From NCBI RefSeq assembly GCF_022539505.1, contig NC_061510.1, positions 38,527,047 through 38,591,046 of the forward strand: 64,000 nt of DNA, read 5' to 3'. The notes under the pieces are model-generated. The model was given only the letters and a program-made list of their open reading frames with translations. It did no database searches and was not told the DNA's origin. The stretch is from Lolium rigidum. Lineage: Eukaryota > Streptophyta > Magnoliopsida > Poales > Poaceae. Below are positions 23,606 through 35,369 of the stretch, piece after piece; within the stretch, counting starts at the first letter, position 1; each line of letters opens with the position of its first letter. Made by a program: the position numbers and the translations under genes.

Positions 23606-26206
23606 AGCATCCCCAAGCTTAGTTCCTACTCGCCCTCGAGTAGGTAAACGATAACAAGGATAATTTATGAAGTGACATGCTATCATAATTTTCATCAATA
23701 CTATTGTAAAGCATATGAGATGAATGCAGCGATTCGAAGCAATGGTGAAGACAATGAGTAAACAACTGAATCATATAGCAAAGACTTTTCATGAATAGTA
23801 CTTTCAAGACAAGCATCAATAAGACTCATAAGAGTTAACTCATAAAGCAATAGATTCTTAGTAGAAAGCTTTGAAGCAACACAATGGAAGATATAAGTTT
23901 CCGCGGTTGCTTTCAACTTCAACATGTATATCTCATGGATAATTGTCAACACAAAGTAATATAACAAGTGCAATAGGTAAACATGTAAGAATCAATGCAC
24001 ACATTTGATACAAGTGTTTGCTTCTAAGATAGAAAGAAGTAGGTAAAATGACTCAACAATAAAGTAAAAGATGGGCCCTTCGCAGAGGGAAGCATGGATT
24101 ACTATTTTTGTGCTAGAGCTTTTCATTTTGAAAACAAGAAACAATTTTGTCAACGGTAGTAATAAATCATATGTGTTATGCATAAGATATCTTATAAGTT
24201 GCAAGCCTCATGCATAGATTACCAATAGTGCTCGCACCTTGTCCTAATTAGCTTGGATTAACACGGATTATCATTGCATAACATATGTTTCAACCAAGTG
24301 TCACAAAGGGGTACCTCTATGCCGCCTGTACAAAGGTCTAAGGAGAAAGATCGCATTTGATTTCTCGTTTTTGATTATTCTCAACTTAGACATCCATACC
24401 GGAACAACATAGACAACAGATAATGGACTCCTCTTTTAATGCATAAGCATTCAACAACAGATAATATTCTCATAAGAGGTTGAGAATTAATTGTCCAAAC
24501 TGAAACTTCCACCATGATTCATGGCTTTAGTTAGCGGCCCAATGTTCTTCTCTAACAATATGCATACTCAAACCATTTGATCATAAAAATCGCCCTTACT
24601 TCAGACAAGACGAACATGCATAGCAACTCACATGATATTCAACAAAGGTGTAATAGTTGATGACGTCCCCGGAAACATGGTTACCGCTCAACAAGCAACT
24701 TATAAGAAATAAGATACATAGCTACATATTCTTCACCACAATAGTTTTTAAGGCTATTTTTCCCATGAGCTATATATTGCAAAGACAAAGGATAGAATTT
24801 TAAAGGTAGCACTCAAGTAATTTACTTTGGAATGGCGGAGAAATACCATGTAGTAGGTAGGTATGGTGGACACAAATGGCATAGTTTTTGGCTCAAGGAT
24901 TTGGATGCACGAGAAGAATTCCTCTCAATACAAGGCTAGGCTAGCAAGGTTGTTTGAAGCAAAATCAAGTATAAAACAGTACAGCAAAACTTACATAGGA
25001 ACATATTGCAAGCATTATAAGACTTTACATCGTCTCCTTGTTGTTCAAACACCTTAACCAGAAAATATCTAGACTCTAGAGATCAATCATGCAAACCAAA
25101 TTTTAACAAGCTCTATGTAGTTCTTCATTAATAGGTGCAAAGTACATGATGCAAGAGCTTAAACATGATCTCTATGAGCACAAAAATTGCCAAGTATCAA
25201 ATTATTCAAGATATTATACCATTTACCACATGAGGCATTTTCTGTTTCAAACCATATAACAATGAACGAAGCAGTTTCAACCTTCGCCATGAACATTAAA
25301 AGTAAAGCTAAGAACATATGTGTTCATACGAAACAGCGGAGCGTGTATCTCTCCCAAACAAAGAATGCTAGGATCCGATTTTATTCAAACAAAAACAAAA
25401 ATAAAAACATACAGACGCTCCAAGTAAAGCACATAAGATGTGACGGAATAAAAATATAGTTTCACTAGAGGTGACCTGATAAGTTGTCGATGAAGAAGGG
25501 ATGCCTTGGGAATCCCCAAGCTTAGATGCTTGAGTCTTCTTAAAATATGCAGGGATGAACCACGGGAGCATCCCCAAGCTTAGACTTTTCACTTTTCTTG
25601 ATCATATTGTATCATCCTTCTCTCTTGACCCTTGAAAACTTCCTCCACACCAAACTCAAAACAAACTCATTAGAGGGTTAGTGCATAATTGAAAATTCAT
25701 ATATTAAGAGATGACATAATCATTCTTAACACTTCTGGACATTGCAGAAAGCTACTGAAAGTTAATGGAACAAAGAAATCCATCAAACATAGCAAAACAG
25801 GCAATGCGAAATAAAAGGCAGAATCTGTCAAAACAGAACAGTCCGTAAAGACGAATTTTTCTGGGGCACTTAAATTGCTCATATGAAAATGCTCAAATTG
25901 AATGAAAGTTGCGTACATATCTGAGGATCACGCATGTAAATTGGCAGATTTTTCTAAATTACCTACAGAAGGGGCTGCCCAATTTCGTGATAGTAAGAAA
26001 TCTGTCTCTGCGCAGTAATCCAAATCTAGTATTGACTTTACTATCAAAGACTTTACTTGGCACAACAATGCAATAAAATAAAGATAAGGAGAGGTTGCTA
26101 CAGTAGTAACAACTTCCAAGACTCAACAAAATAGTAGCAAAATAAAAACATGGGTTATCTCCTAAGAAGTGCTTTCTTTATAGCCATTAAGATGGGCTCA
26201 GTAAAT
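23606..26206. other. Non-coding 3' half of the Sabrina-like element
   Basis: AT-rich with no sustained coding frame on either strand. 'agcatccccaagcttag' at the left edge is the reverse complement of the element's polypurine tract (AAGCTTGGGGATGC). 'gggaatccccaagcttag' and 'gagcatccccaagcttag' recur at about 25510 and 25568, so polypurine-like motifs are repeated internally. Confidence 0.55.
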
Positions 26207-26974
26207 TTAATGATGCACTCGCATAAGGATGAGAGTTGAAGCACAGAGAGCATCAAAAAGCAAGTATGAAACAAATTTAAGCCTAACCCACTTCCTATGA
26301 AAAGGAATCTTGTAAATAAACAAGTCAATGAAGAACAAAATGAATAGCATAGGAAGACAAAACAACTGTAACTTCAAAAATTTCAGCATATAGAGAGGTG
26401 TTTTAGTAACATGAAAATTTCTACAACCATATTTTCCTCTCTCATAATAATTTCCAGTAGCATCATGAACAAACTCAACAATATAACTATCAAATAAAGC
26501 ATTCTTATCATGAGTCTCATGCATAAAATAATTACTACTCCCAACGTAAGCATAGTCATTCTTATTAATTGCAGTGGGAGCAAATTCAACAAAGTAGCTA
26601 TCATTATTATTCTCATCACCATAATCATCAAATGTAGGAGGCATAGTATAATCATAATAAACTTTATCCTCAATAGTAGGTGGCACCAAAATACCACTAT
26701 CATCATAAATGGGAGGAAAAGTGTCATCAAAGTAAATTCTCTCCTCCATGGTTGGGGGACTAAAAATATCATGCTCATCAAAACCAGCTTCCCCAAGCTT
26801 AAATTCTTCCATAGCATTAGCAATAATAGTGTTCAAAGAGTTCATGCTAATAACATTGCTACAACTATTTTGCAAACAAAGTTCCATGGGTTTTTTAATT
26901 TTCTCTTCAAACACCTCATGTCCTAACTCAAGATAAATACTATAAAGATCTCTAATATTTTTGTTGTTTTCCAT
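26207..26974 (-). CDS. Retroelement ORF of unknown function with hydrophobic C-terminal segment
   Basis: 255 aa, ATG at 26974, about 290 bp downstream of the primer-binding site, so it occupies the position gag would have. The N-terminal third (MENNKNIRDLYSIYLELG...) is helical and charged with KLGEAGFDEHD. The middle is rich in Pro, Tyr and Asp with three related units (FSPPTMEERIYFDDTFPPIYDD / VPPTIEDKVYYDYTMPPTFDD by type). A strongly hydrophobic stretch (about residues 204-228, LQLFCLPMLFILFFIDLFI) lies near the C terminus. It has no retroviral-type gag domain that I recognise. Very similar ORFs occur in wheat Sabrina-type elements in my memory, which implies selection or recent amplification. 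The membrane-like tail could be env-like or incidental. The frame is intact, in contrast to neighbouring elements. Confidence 0.6.
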   Translation of the reverse strand: MENNKNIRDLYSIYLELGHEVFEEKIKKPMELCLQNSCSNVISMNSLNTIIANAMEEFKLGEAGFDEHDIFSPPTMEERIYFDDTFPPIYDDSGILVPPTIEDKVYYDYTMPPTFDDYGDENNNDSYFVEFAPTAINKNDYAYVGSSNYFMHETHDKNALFDSYIVEFVHDATGNYYERGKYGCRNFHVTKTPLYMLKFLKLQLFCLPMLFILFFIDLFIYKIPFHRKWVRLKFVSYLLFDALCASTLILMRVHH

Positions 26975-27259
26975 TAATCCTAACTAGTGAAATCACACAA
27001 CTTAGTGTTTTCAGCAGTACCCATTTTAGCAGTAGTAAATAAAGCAAACTAAATAAAGTAAATGCAAGTAACTAATTTTTTTGTGTTTTTAATATGGAGA
27101 ACGCAAACAAGACAGTAAATAAAGTAAATCTAGCAACTAATTTTTTTGTGTTTTTGATATAGAGAGCAAACAAAGCAGTAAATAAAGTAAAGTAAAGCAA
27201 GACAAAAACAAAGTAAAGAGATTGGATGTGGGAGACTCTCCTTGCAGCGTGTCTTGATC

Positions 27260-27277
27260 TCCCCGGCAACGGCGCCA
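27260..27277 (-). promoter_or_regulatory. Primer-binding site, tRNA-Asp type
   Basis: On the minus strand TGGCGCCGTTGCCGGGGA lies 11 nt after the LTR end. This matches the tRNA-Asp-derived site used by Athila-clade Gypsy elements, which also show a short spacer. Confidence 0.85.
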
Positions 27278-27288
27278 GAAAAAGAGCT

Positions 27289-28886
27289 TGATGGCGTGCA
27301 AGACACACGTCCGTTGGGAACCCCAAGAGGAAGGTGTGATGCGTACGGCGAGCAAGTTTTCCCTCGTAAGAAACCAAGGTTATCGAACCAGTAGGAGTCA
27401 AGGAACACGTGAAGGTCGTTGGTGACGGAGTGTAGTGCGGCGCAACACCAGGGATTTCGGCGCCAACGTGGAACCTGCACAACACAATCAAAGTACTTTG
27501 CCCCAACGTAACAGTGAGGTTGTCAATATCATCGGCTTGCTGTAAACAAAGGATTAAATGTATAGTGTGGAAGATGATGTTTGTTTGCGAAGAACACTAA
27601 AGAACAAGTATTGCAGTAGATTGTATTTCAGATGTAAAGAATGGACCGGGGTCCACAGTTCACTAGTGGTGTCTCTCCGATAAGATAAAGCATGTTGGGT
27701 GAAAAAATTACAGTTGGGAAATTGACAAATAAAGAAGGCATAACAATGCACATACATATATCACGATGACTACTATGAGATTTAATCAGGGCATTACGAC
27801 AAAGTACATAGACCGCTATCCGAGCATGCATCTATGCCTAAAAAGTCCACCTTCGAGGTTATCATCCGAACCTCTTCCAGTATTAAGTTGCAAACAACGA
27901 GACAATTGCATTAAGTATGGTGCGTAATGTTATCAACACAAATATCCTTAGACAAAGCATTGATGTTTTATCCCTAGTGGCAACGAGCACATCCACAACC
28001 TTAGAACTTTCACATCCTTGTCCCGGATTCAATGAAGGCATGAACCCACTATCGAGCATAAATACTCCCTCTTGGAGTTACAAGTATCAACTTGGCCAGA
28101 GCCTCTACTAGCAACGGAGAGCATGCAAGAACATAAACAACACATATAATAGATTGATAATCAACTTGACATAGTATTCCATATTCATCGGATCCCAACA
28201 AACACAACATGTAGCATTACAAATAGATGATCTTGATCATGATAGGCAGCTCACAAGATCTAACATGATAGCACAATGAGGAGAAGACAACCATCTAGCT
28301 ACTGCTATGGACCCATAGTTCAGGGGTGAACTACTCACACATAGATCCGGAGGCGATCATGGTGATGAAGAGTCCTCCGGGAGATGATTCCCCTCTCCGG
28401 CAGGGTGCCGGAGGCGATCTCCTGGATCCCCCGAGATGGGATTGGCGGCGGCGTCTCTGGAAGGTTTTCCGTATCGTGGCTCTCGGTACTGGGGTTTTCG
28501 CGACGAAGGCTTTAAGTAGGCGGAAGGGCGGAGTCGGAGGGCTGACGGGGGCCCATACCATAGGGCGGCGCGGGGCCCACCCAGGCCGCGCGGCCCTGTG
28601 GTGTCGACGCCCCGTCGCCCTACTTCGTTTCCCTTTCGATCTTCTGGAAGCTTCGTGGAAAAATAAGACCATGGGCGTTGATTTCGTCCAATTCCGAGAA
28701 TATTTCCTTTGTAGGATTTCTGAAACCAAAAACAACAGAAAATAGCAACTGGCTCTTCGGCATCTCGTCAATAGGTTAGTGCCGGAAAATGCATTATAAT
28801 GACATAAAGTGTGTATAAAACATGTGAGTATCATCATAAAAGTAGCATGGAACATAAGAAATTATGGATACGTTTGAGACGTATCA
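27289..28886 (-). repeat. Complete 5' LTR of the Sabrina-like element
   Basis: 1598 bp, TGATACGTCTC...CATCA on the minus strand. The core promoter CTACTTAAAGCC lies near 28511-28520, and a GC-rich imperfect palindrome (28555-28573 with 28586-28604) near it. The right flank is GAGCT. Confidence 0.88.
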
Positions 28887-28891
28887 GAGCT

Positions 28892-29372
28892 CCGCTATGA
28901 TGTACATATAGGGCTTGTAATATTAAGTGAGTAAAATAAATAATAGCTATGTTTCTGTTGTATCACTCTGAGGGATGTAATATTTGCGGAATGATACTTC
29001 GCATATGTTATGTCAACGACTAGCATACTACAACATGCAGTGGTATGCAGGGTGACCACATTTGTCCCCGAGGTGTTTAGATCTCCGGCGCGGTTGAATC
29101 TTCGTCGGCATGGAGAGCACACCGAGCTACTTCTTCTCCGATTTCGGCGCTCTACGCCTTGAGGTCACCGGCGTGCGGTGGAGAGGGTGCATGAGCACTT
29201 GATTGCTTTTTACTCTTTGTTGCTAGGGTCCTTTTTGCAAATTCCGGTGCCTTTACTTCAAATTCCAGGTTTCCCAATGCAGTAGAAGCAAAAGGGCAAC
29301 GATGTAATTTATGTACTAACCACTATTAATGGATCTTCCAGGCCTTTCGAGGCTAACCTTGTTAAAAAAAAA
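28892..29372 (+). mobile_element. LINE 3' end, 5'-truncated
   Basis: The last part ('ttaatggatcttccaggcc' then 'tttcgaggctaaccttgtt') followed by A9 at 29364-29372 is the characteristic 3' terminus of grass LINEs. No ORF is preserved. The 5' limit is uncertain. It abuts and probably removed the left end of the Harbinger element. Confidence 0.55.
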
Positions 29373-30611
29373 CAAAACACAAGGGGCAGAGGAGTGCTCG
29401 ACGGCATGATAGTGGTCTTCCTTCTTTCCTCAGTGCCGGTTGTGCCTCTATCATTGCGTCAGCCCAGTGTTGCCTCTTGTTCTTCCAAACCTGACTGACA
29501 CCCTGACTAACACCGTGGCCATAGTCAATGCCATCCGGCATCACGTCCTCCTCATCCGGGAAGAATTCATCAATACCCCGCTGTAAGATCCAGTTGTGTA
29601 GAATGCAACATGCAAGAACAAGCTTAACTTGGGTGGAGAAAGGATGGAATGGCTTCCGATCAAGGATCTTAAGCATGTTCTTCAGAGCAGCAAAAGCCCT
29701 CTCGATTGTCACTCACAAGCTAGAGTATTTGAGATTAAACAGTTCTTTGGCATTTTTGTGGTCGTGTCTTGTAGAGAAATCATTGAGATGACACCTTGTT
29801 TACCTGAAGGGTGGAAAAAAACCAGGGCGGCAAGCATAACCAGCATTAGCTATGTATAACTTACCCTCTGGGCCTTGCAGGCCCTCGGGTCTCTCCAAGC
29901 TTTCTACTAGAATCGTCACATCATGGGCTGATTCGTCCCATCCAGCTAGAACATATGTGAACCTCATATCAAAATAAACATCTGCCAACATATTTTAGCT
30001 TGTGTAGTGTTTCCTCCCCATGTATGCATGTGACTCGCTTCTTGGCACTCTTGCTTGTACATGAGTGCCATCAATCGCCCCAATGCAATCCTGACATGAA
30101 AATGAGCAACTTGTTATATCTTGCTGAAGTAGAACAGCGTGATGCAAAATAATGTTCAGTTGCTCACCTTGAAGTATGGAAACCATCGATAGCTATATTT
30201 GATCTTGGTAGGATTGTGGGAAAATGGCGGCTTGATTATCTCTTCTGTGACCTCTCCAATTGTAAACAGGACTTGCTTGAAATAGCAAGACATTGTTTTA
30301 GTGGATCTCCTCCAGGTGTTGTGAATCACTCGGAATCTCTGGTTATGTCCAAGAACATGAAGAAACATTGTTATTTGTTCTTCAATATAGAAGTGGGTGC
30401 TATCTCTGAGCAAGCCCCTAAGCTTGAATGTGTTCACCAGGCTATTAAAAGGGGCTCTTTTCATCCTCAACATTTGGACAACCTTTATGTCATTGTTGTT
30501 ATAGATGTAATTTAGATTGTTTATCCGCTCTCTATCACATTCGAACATTGGACCATAGGTGATAGCTGGCATGACACTGCGACAAACCGCTCGAGCTAGG
30601 ATCACAAACAT
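29362..30611 (-). pseudogene. PIF/Harbinger transposase, three nonsense codons
   Basis: Exon 1 runs from the ATG at 30611 to 30168 (148 codons, helix-turn-helix-like RFRVIHNTWRRSTKTMS...). A 77-bp GT-AG intron (30167-30091) joins in frame to exon 2, which starts DCIGAIDGTH at 30090. The DDE catalytic triad is readable: D of GAIDGTH (codon 30072-30070), D of WDESAHD (about 29940) and E of MTIERAFAALKN (about 29704). The last block also has LVLACCILHNWI. Exon 2 stays in one frame with no indel. It is cut by TAA (29994-29992), TAA (29799-29797) and TGA (29715-29713), which by context replace codons for Q, K and R. Its 3' end runs into LINE-tail sequence. The enzyme would excise and insert the element at TTA/TAA sites; as read it is dead. 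Confidence 0.85.
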
Positions 30612-31330
30612 CTAGGCATGGATCACAGCTATGCGTGCAGCCGCATGAATGGAAAGCTTCCGCTACTCGTCCTAATTTATTTAGTGTTGCATATAAAGAA
30701 AGGAAAATTCAGCTAACTAATGGCAAAATCAGCTTAAGTTTGAATGGTTTCTGCTAGGAGAAGGTTAGAGGTGCTTACAACATTGCTTGAAGACAGCGCC
30801 ATGGTGTCGTCGATGGAGACGAGGGGGACAAGATGGTGCTTCACATGTTGCGAGGTCGCTACTGCTAATATGTGAACCCCATTGTCCAGAGGATGCAAGA
30901 CGAGAGGGTGAGGCGATCGGTGAGGCAGATCTGCCTAGTACGACATGTCGGTGCCGCAGATCTAAATCTTCGTGGCCGCCTTCGCTGTCCAGGAGAGAAA
31001 ATGGGGAATTGTGCCTTCTCCAACTGAGGTGGCCCACTATGGGAGGCGGTAAGCCTAATTTCCGCGCCTTACCTGCCGACCAATTTCCCCCCTCCCCCCA
31101 TCTCCCTTTGCACCCGCGCGTTCCCCTCGCGCTCGGCTTCCCTACTTTTGCTCCCGCCTAGGCCTATTCAAGCGACAACAGACGAATCGAGCGTGCCTAG
31201 CGGGCCTGTCCAGACGCATCTTTAAGGTTCGTGCAAGCCAACAACGCATAAAATGGTTGTCTTCCAAACCCACGATTTTTTTGCATCCATGGAGCCGAGA
31301 AACAACTTTGCGAGGAACCAAACAGGCTCA
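29373..31330 (-). mobile_element. PIF/Harbinger DNA transposon, left end lost
   Basis: The right terminus on the minus strand reads TGAGCCTGTTTGGTTCC (31330-31314), the PIF-family terminal inverted repeat. It is followed on the plus strand by TAA (31331-31333), the typical 3-bp target site. The left repeat is missing next to the LINE tail. Between the transposase start and the terminus (30612-31313) is a GC-rich 5' region without the companion Myb-like ORF of complete elements. Confidence 0.75.
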
Positions 31331-31877
31331 TAATGTTTCTAAATGACTACTCGGTCCAATGTGATGGTTCTGGCGGCGCGATGGCCTAGATTTTGCATGG
31401 ATCTTGGATTTGCATGGTGACCTCCCCCCCCCCCCCCATGTTGCTCTGATTGGAATACTCATTTCCTAGTGTTGATAGTGATTTACTAAGATGTGATGGG
31501 CATGATTCGAGTAAAGGTGCCTCCGTTATCCATTTCCCTACTGAGTTCCCATAGGATTGTTGCTTGTTGGAATTTTCCTGATCCGTACTACCCTATGATT
31601 AAGTCTACAATTCTATGTTGATTGGTCATTGACATTGGTCATTACAATTTTGGTCTGTTGACTGCGGTCTTGTCTATCAACTACCTAGATAAGCTCATCT
31701 CTATCTATGAACTTCATGTAAGTCCTTCGTCTCAACACCAACGCCAAACAATCATGGTAAAACCACATAAGGTTGTCGCAATCATTTGGTTTCTAATGGC
31801 AGGAAGGAGAAGCTTGGATGATGCAGCTCTTGGCACTAGCCTCCTTGTATCATGCTTGAAAGATGGAGGAGACTAAT
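31331..31877. other. Unassigned spacer
   Basis: Mostly unique-looking sequence with a C14 tract near 31426-31438. I see no coding sequence, terminal repeats or RNA gene. Confidence 0.3.
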
Positions 31878-32679
31878 CACTACTATGAAAATGCCTAGCC
31901 ACAACTGTGATAGTGGCGCACCACTAAGACGTACGCCACTGCTATCCCATTATCAGTGGTGCACTAGGGTTCAGGGTGCGCCATTGCTATTCATAGGCCT
32001 AGTTGACCCCTCCCCCCCCCCCCCCAACATAACAGTGGTGCACTAAGTGGGGACCTTTGAGATGGCTATGTGTTCTAGTTGTTAGAAAAATTAACAAACA
32101 TAAATTTTGACTATTTTTTTTTGGGTAAAATGGCACCATGTTTCGGTAAAATGCTCTGGATTTTGCATACGACCTATGATGAAAAAAGTTTTTATATGAG
32201 GTATCTATGAACATGACGTGCAAGCAATCCTTGATATCGAAATCCCTGAAAATGGCAAAGGTGATCGCATTGCTTGGCATTTCGAGAGAAATAGTGTTTT
32301 CTCTGTTAAGAGCGCATACTATTTGGCTATCAACCTGAAGCATCTGAACAGCTGCAGTCTTGAGCCAAAAGGGAACATACCAATTTGGAATTTCATCTAG
32401 AAAGACATGGTTCAACCTAAGATTCGGGTCTTAGGGTGGAGGGTTGCCAAGGACACCCTAGCGACAATGAACAACAGGCATAGGAGATCTCTGGACCCAA
32501 GCAGTTGCTGCCTAACCTGCGGTAATGCCGCCGAGGATGCATATCATGCTACTGTCCAGTGCACCAAGGCAGCAACACTGCGACATGCGATGTGCAAGCG
32601 GTGGAATCTACCCGAAGAACGGTTGTTTAGTTACAATGGGAAAGACTGGCTTCAATTGCTTCTGGGGAAAAGCGTGGTG

Positions 32680-33086
32680 GAGCAGGTGCGCTCCACGCAC
32701 CTTCTCAATTTTTTTACTTTTTCTTTTTTTATCTCTCAAATTATATAATATTTCGATTAGATTTTTTTGCAAGTCACTCGAAAATAACAAATAGAATGGA
32801 CGAAAAATAATTCGGATTTTTTCGTGCAAATTTAAATTTTAAATTATTTAAAATTCAAAATAAATTCTTGAAATACATATATAGATAATGACATAAAAAA
32901 TCCAAAATATTTTTCCCACATTCCAATTGTTATGTTTAAGTGATCTGCAAATTTTTGAGTTCAAACAATGTGTGGTGTGAGAGATACAAAAATAAGAAAT
33001 TGTTTAAGAGGGGAACAAAACGAACTTCTACGAATCTTGAAGCAGCACAGACGGTGTGGATACGGGTGCTCACCAAGCACCTGCTC
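32680..33086. mobile_element. MITE inserted in the LINE
   Basis: The terminal inverted repeat is GAGCAGGTGC (32680-32689) and GCACCTGCTC (33077-33086), exact over 10 bp, with a second matching GCACC 7 bp further in on each arm. The inside is very AT-rich (for example 32810-32880), unlike the LINE. LINE coding resumes just to the right (ESPLSLLLGQVDELNKARI). Superfamily unclear; no convincing TSD. Confidence 0.55.
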
Positions 33087-33358
33087 TGAAAGTCCACTCT
33101 CTTTGCTTCTGGGCCAAGTCGATGAACTAAATAAGGCGAGAATTCTGATGCTGATGTGGCGCTCCTAGCACCTGAGGAACGATGTAATCCATAGGAGGGA
33201 AGGGAGACGATTGAGCGATCGGTGGCTTTCCTTTAATCCTATGCAATCCCTGACTATCAAGTGCTTCCTTCAGCTGGAGACCACAAGGGGAAAAACCTCT
33301 ATTCGACACCAATCCGCAGGTCAATCAGCGATCGTCCAGTGACCATTGTTGTTCTTGG

Positions 33359-33781
33359 ATGGCGCCCCCGCCTGGCTGGATCAAAATTAACTCGGATGCC
33401 TCCTTCATCGGAAGGGACATGCCTACTGGTGCGGACGTGGTCGCTAGGGAATACCACGGGAATGTGATCATCGCGGCGTGCTCCCCCTTGCCGCGTTGTT
33501 TAGACGCTGAAGATGTCGAATTTAAAGCTGCACTGCGTGCCATGAAACTCATTGGTAACTTGGGACATGAAAAGGTCATCTTGGAGATGGACTATGCGGT
33601 GGCAATTCAAGCCCTTCGGTCTGACGGCGCGAACATGTCAAGAATGTGGTCCACATATGAAAAAACTAAGCTACTGCTTCAGAACTTTGGGGAGTATCGA
33701 ATCTTATATGTGAAAAGAGAGAGTAACAGGATGGCTGATGCCCTTGCAAATATTGCAAGATCAGCAGGGAGCTGTATCTGA
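33359..33781 (+). pseudogene. LINE RNase H domain
   Basis: 140 codons in an open frame. PPPGWIKINSDASF carries the first catalytic Asp, DVEFKAALRAM the Glu, and LEMDYAVAIQAL the second Asp. RESNRMADALANIAR holds the final Asp region, the pattern of RVT_3/RNase H domains of plant LINEs. The upstream LINE coding (33261-33358, and zf-RVT) lies in other frames, so it is a fragment of a broken polyprotein rather than an independent gene. Confidence 0.75.
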
Positions 33782-34760
33782 TCTAGGCTATTGCTAAGCC
33801 TGTAACTTGTAACACAGGATGCTACTGCATGTGTCCCCATCGTAATATAAAGCTCTCTTATACTAAAAAAAAGAAGAAAAAAAACTACATTCGATTGCAC
33901 CGCCTTCGGCCGTTAATGATTTTTTAGATTCCCCAAAATCAAAAAGGAAAACAGTATTTTTGGAACTTTTAGATTTCAATGAAAATACTAAAAGAAATGG
34001 CAGTGGTGCACCAACCACCAAGCCTTGTGATGCGGTGCTGCTATGTTGGACGCCCATAGATCCGTCTGCACAATCCAACGGCTCCCAACGTGTGTAAACA
34101 CAGGATCCGTGTGCTCCTTATTCCCGTGTTCTGATTGGTCGAGGCAAGTCCCTCTCTTTCATCCACCTTTTCTCTTCTCCTATCCTTCCTTCCCCCCTCT
34201 CTTCTATGGTCATCTACACCTCCTCCGACCACCAGTGTCCCTGCTTTGGCCTCCTCTCCAGCTTATCCCTCCCTTCTCTGGCCACCTCTCCTCTTCTCCC
34301 TCCTCTCATCTCCTTCCTTCTCCATCCTCTCATCTCGTCCGTCCTCCTTGCTCTTCTCCCTTCTCTGCTATGGTGCTCGACCACCGGTCCTTCCCTCCTC
34401 TTCTCCGGCGCCCCTCCCTCGTCTGCTCTGTAGCCAAAATTGGAGCTCACAGAGAACATAGATGCAGAGAAGAACAAATTTCGATTTTTTTTTTGCAGAT
34501 AACAGAGAACGTAGATGCAGAGCAGAACAAAATAAATAAAAATAACACGGAAAATCGAAAAAAACACAAAAATGGTGGCAGATCCAGATTTAGATTTCAA
34601 AACTTTACTAGTGGCGCACCAGTTCTACTCCCAGTGGCGCACGAAGGGAGAAGTTCGAGTAGCGCACCATGTACTTAGCAGGGGCGCACCAATTGGTGTG
34701 CCACTTGTACATGCCAGCACACCAACCACTACTAGTTGATACCAGTGGCAGGAAGTGTAT

Positions 34761-35037
34761 GTGCCACTCCCCGTGGACCTGTAGGTCTGCAAGTGATGGC
34801 GAAAATTCGAGCAATAGTTCTAGCGATACTGGCAGAAACATAAACCACTCCTCTTTCTCTTGACATAAAGAATATAAGATTACATGTACATTCAGAAAAA
34901 ATTAAACTTATAAGAGAAATAATTGGTAAAATATTGATGGCGTTTGTTTCAGCGTTCAGTCTTCCAAGATGTACACTAATGCGTAAATTGATATTGAATG
35001 TCAGTACATGCCAACATCTAGAACTCTTAATTCATTA
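34761..35037. other. Unassigned spacer
   Basis: No gene or repeat recognised. It contains GTGGACCTGTAGG-type sequence still possibly belonging to the CACTA element, then AT-rich sequence. Confidence 0.25.
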
Positions 35038-35108
35038 CTCTCCCTATCCATAAAGAGATATCGCAACTTTGTCAAATTTTGGATGTATATTTTTATGGAT
35101 GGGGAGAG
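35038..35108. mobile_element. Stowaway MITE, 71 bp
   Basis: The terminal repeats CTCTCCCTATCCATA and (reverse complement) CTCTCCCCATCCATA match at 14 of 15 positions and are flanked by the TA target duplication (35036-35037, 35109-35110). The size and TA site indicate a Tc1/mariner-type Stowaway element. Confidence 0.75.
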
Positions 35109-35369
35109 TAGAAGAAATGCTGGCCATTGTAGTAAAAGTTGTGTGTTAGTTAAAAAATGCAACAATACAAATTCACCAGATCCGAGAAATAAATTGTCCA
35201 TGATATATGTTGCTAGCCAAAATGAAACTTCCAAAATTGAATCCTTGCTAGTCGAGAAGCAACCAATTTTAGTTTTCTCACATAGCTTGCACATATATGA
35301 ACTGAACAATACTTTGCCAATTGCTTTACTCACATGTGTTCAGTTTCTCCTTACCCTTTGAAAGGTCAC

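Larger units (their letters stand above)
22903..28886 (-). mobile_element. Non-autonomous Sabrina-like (Athila-clade) Gypsy element, one LTR truncated
   Basis: On the minus strand the element starts at 28886 (TGATACGTCTC) with a complete LTR to 27289, then a tRNA-Asp primer-binding site, then a 255-aa ORF. About 2.6 kb of non-coding sequence, a G-rich tract before 23605 and a second LTR follow. That second LTR survives only as 22903-23605 and has also lost about 120 bp inside. No protease, RT or integrase is visible, so it depends on relatives such as the element at 36950-47391. The right flank is GAGCT; the left TSD is lost with the truncation. Confidence 0.85.
32205..33890 (+). mobile_element. 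5'-truncated LINE inside the CACTA element
   Basis: It retains the region after the reverse transcriptase. A zinc-binding zf-RVT segment at 32218-32690 (IPIWNF-stop, then VLGWRVAKDTLATMNN, C-x2-C and H/C residues) has one in-frame TAG at 32398-32400. An RNase H domain follows. It ends in an A-rich tail at 33866-33890. A 407-bp MITE interrupts it at 32680. No clear target-site duplication was found. Confidence 0.75.
31878..34760 (+). mobile_element. CACTA transposon remnant, right end not found
   Basis: CACTACTATGAAAATGCC at 31878 is a CACTA-type terminus. Many sub-terminal copies of a 'GTGGCGCACCA'-like motif follow, in both orientations, at 31912-32045, 34000-34030 and 34608-34735. These sub-terminal repeats are the mark of the superfamily. 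No transposase remains; the inside is taken by a LINE (32205-33890) and a CT-rich segment (34150-34430). No terminal TAGTG was found, so the right limit is approximate. Confidence 0.6.

Noticed and set aside
34043..34678. 211-aa Pro/Ser/Leu-rich plus-strand frame
   Set aside because: CT-rich low-complexity sequence within the CACTA remnant, with overlapping open frames in all three plus phases.
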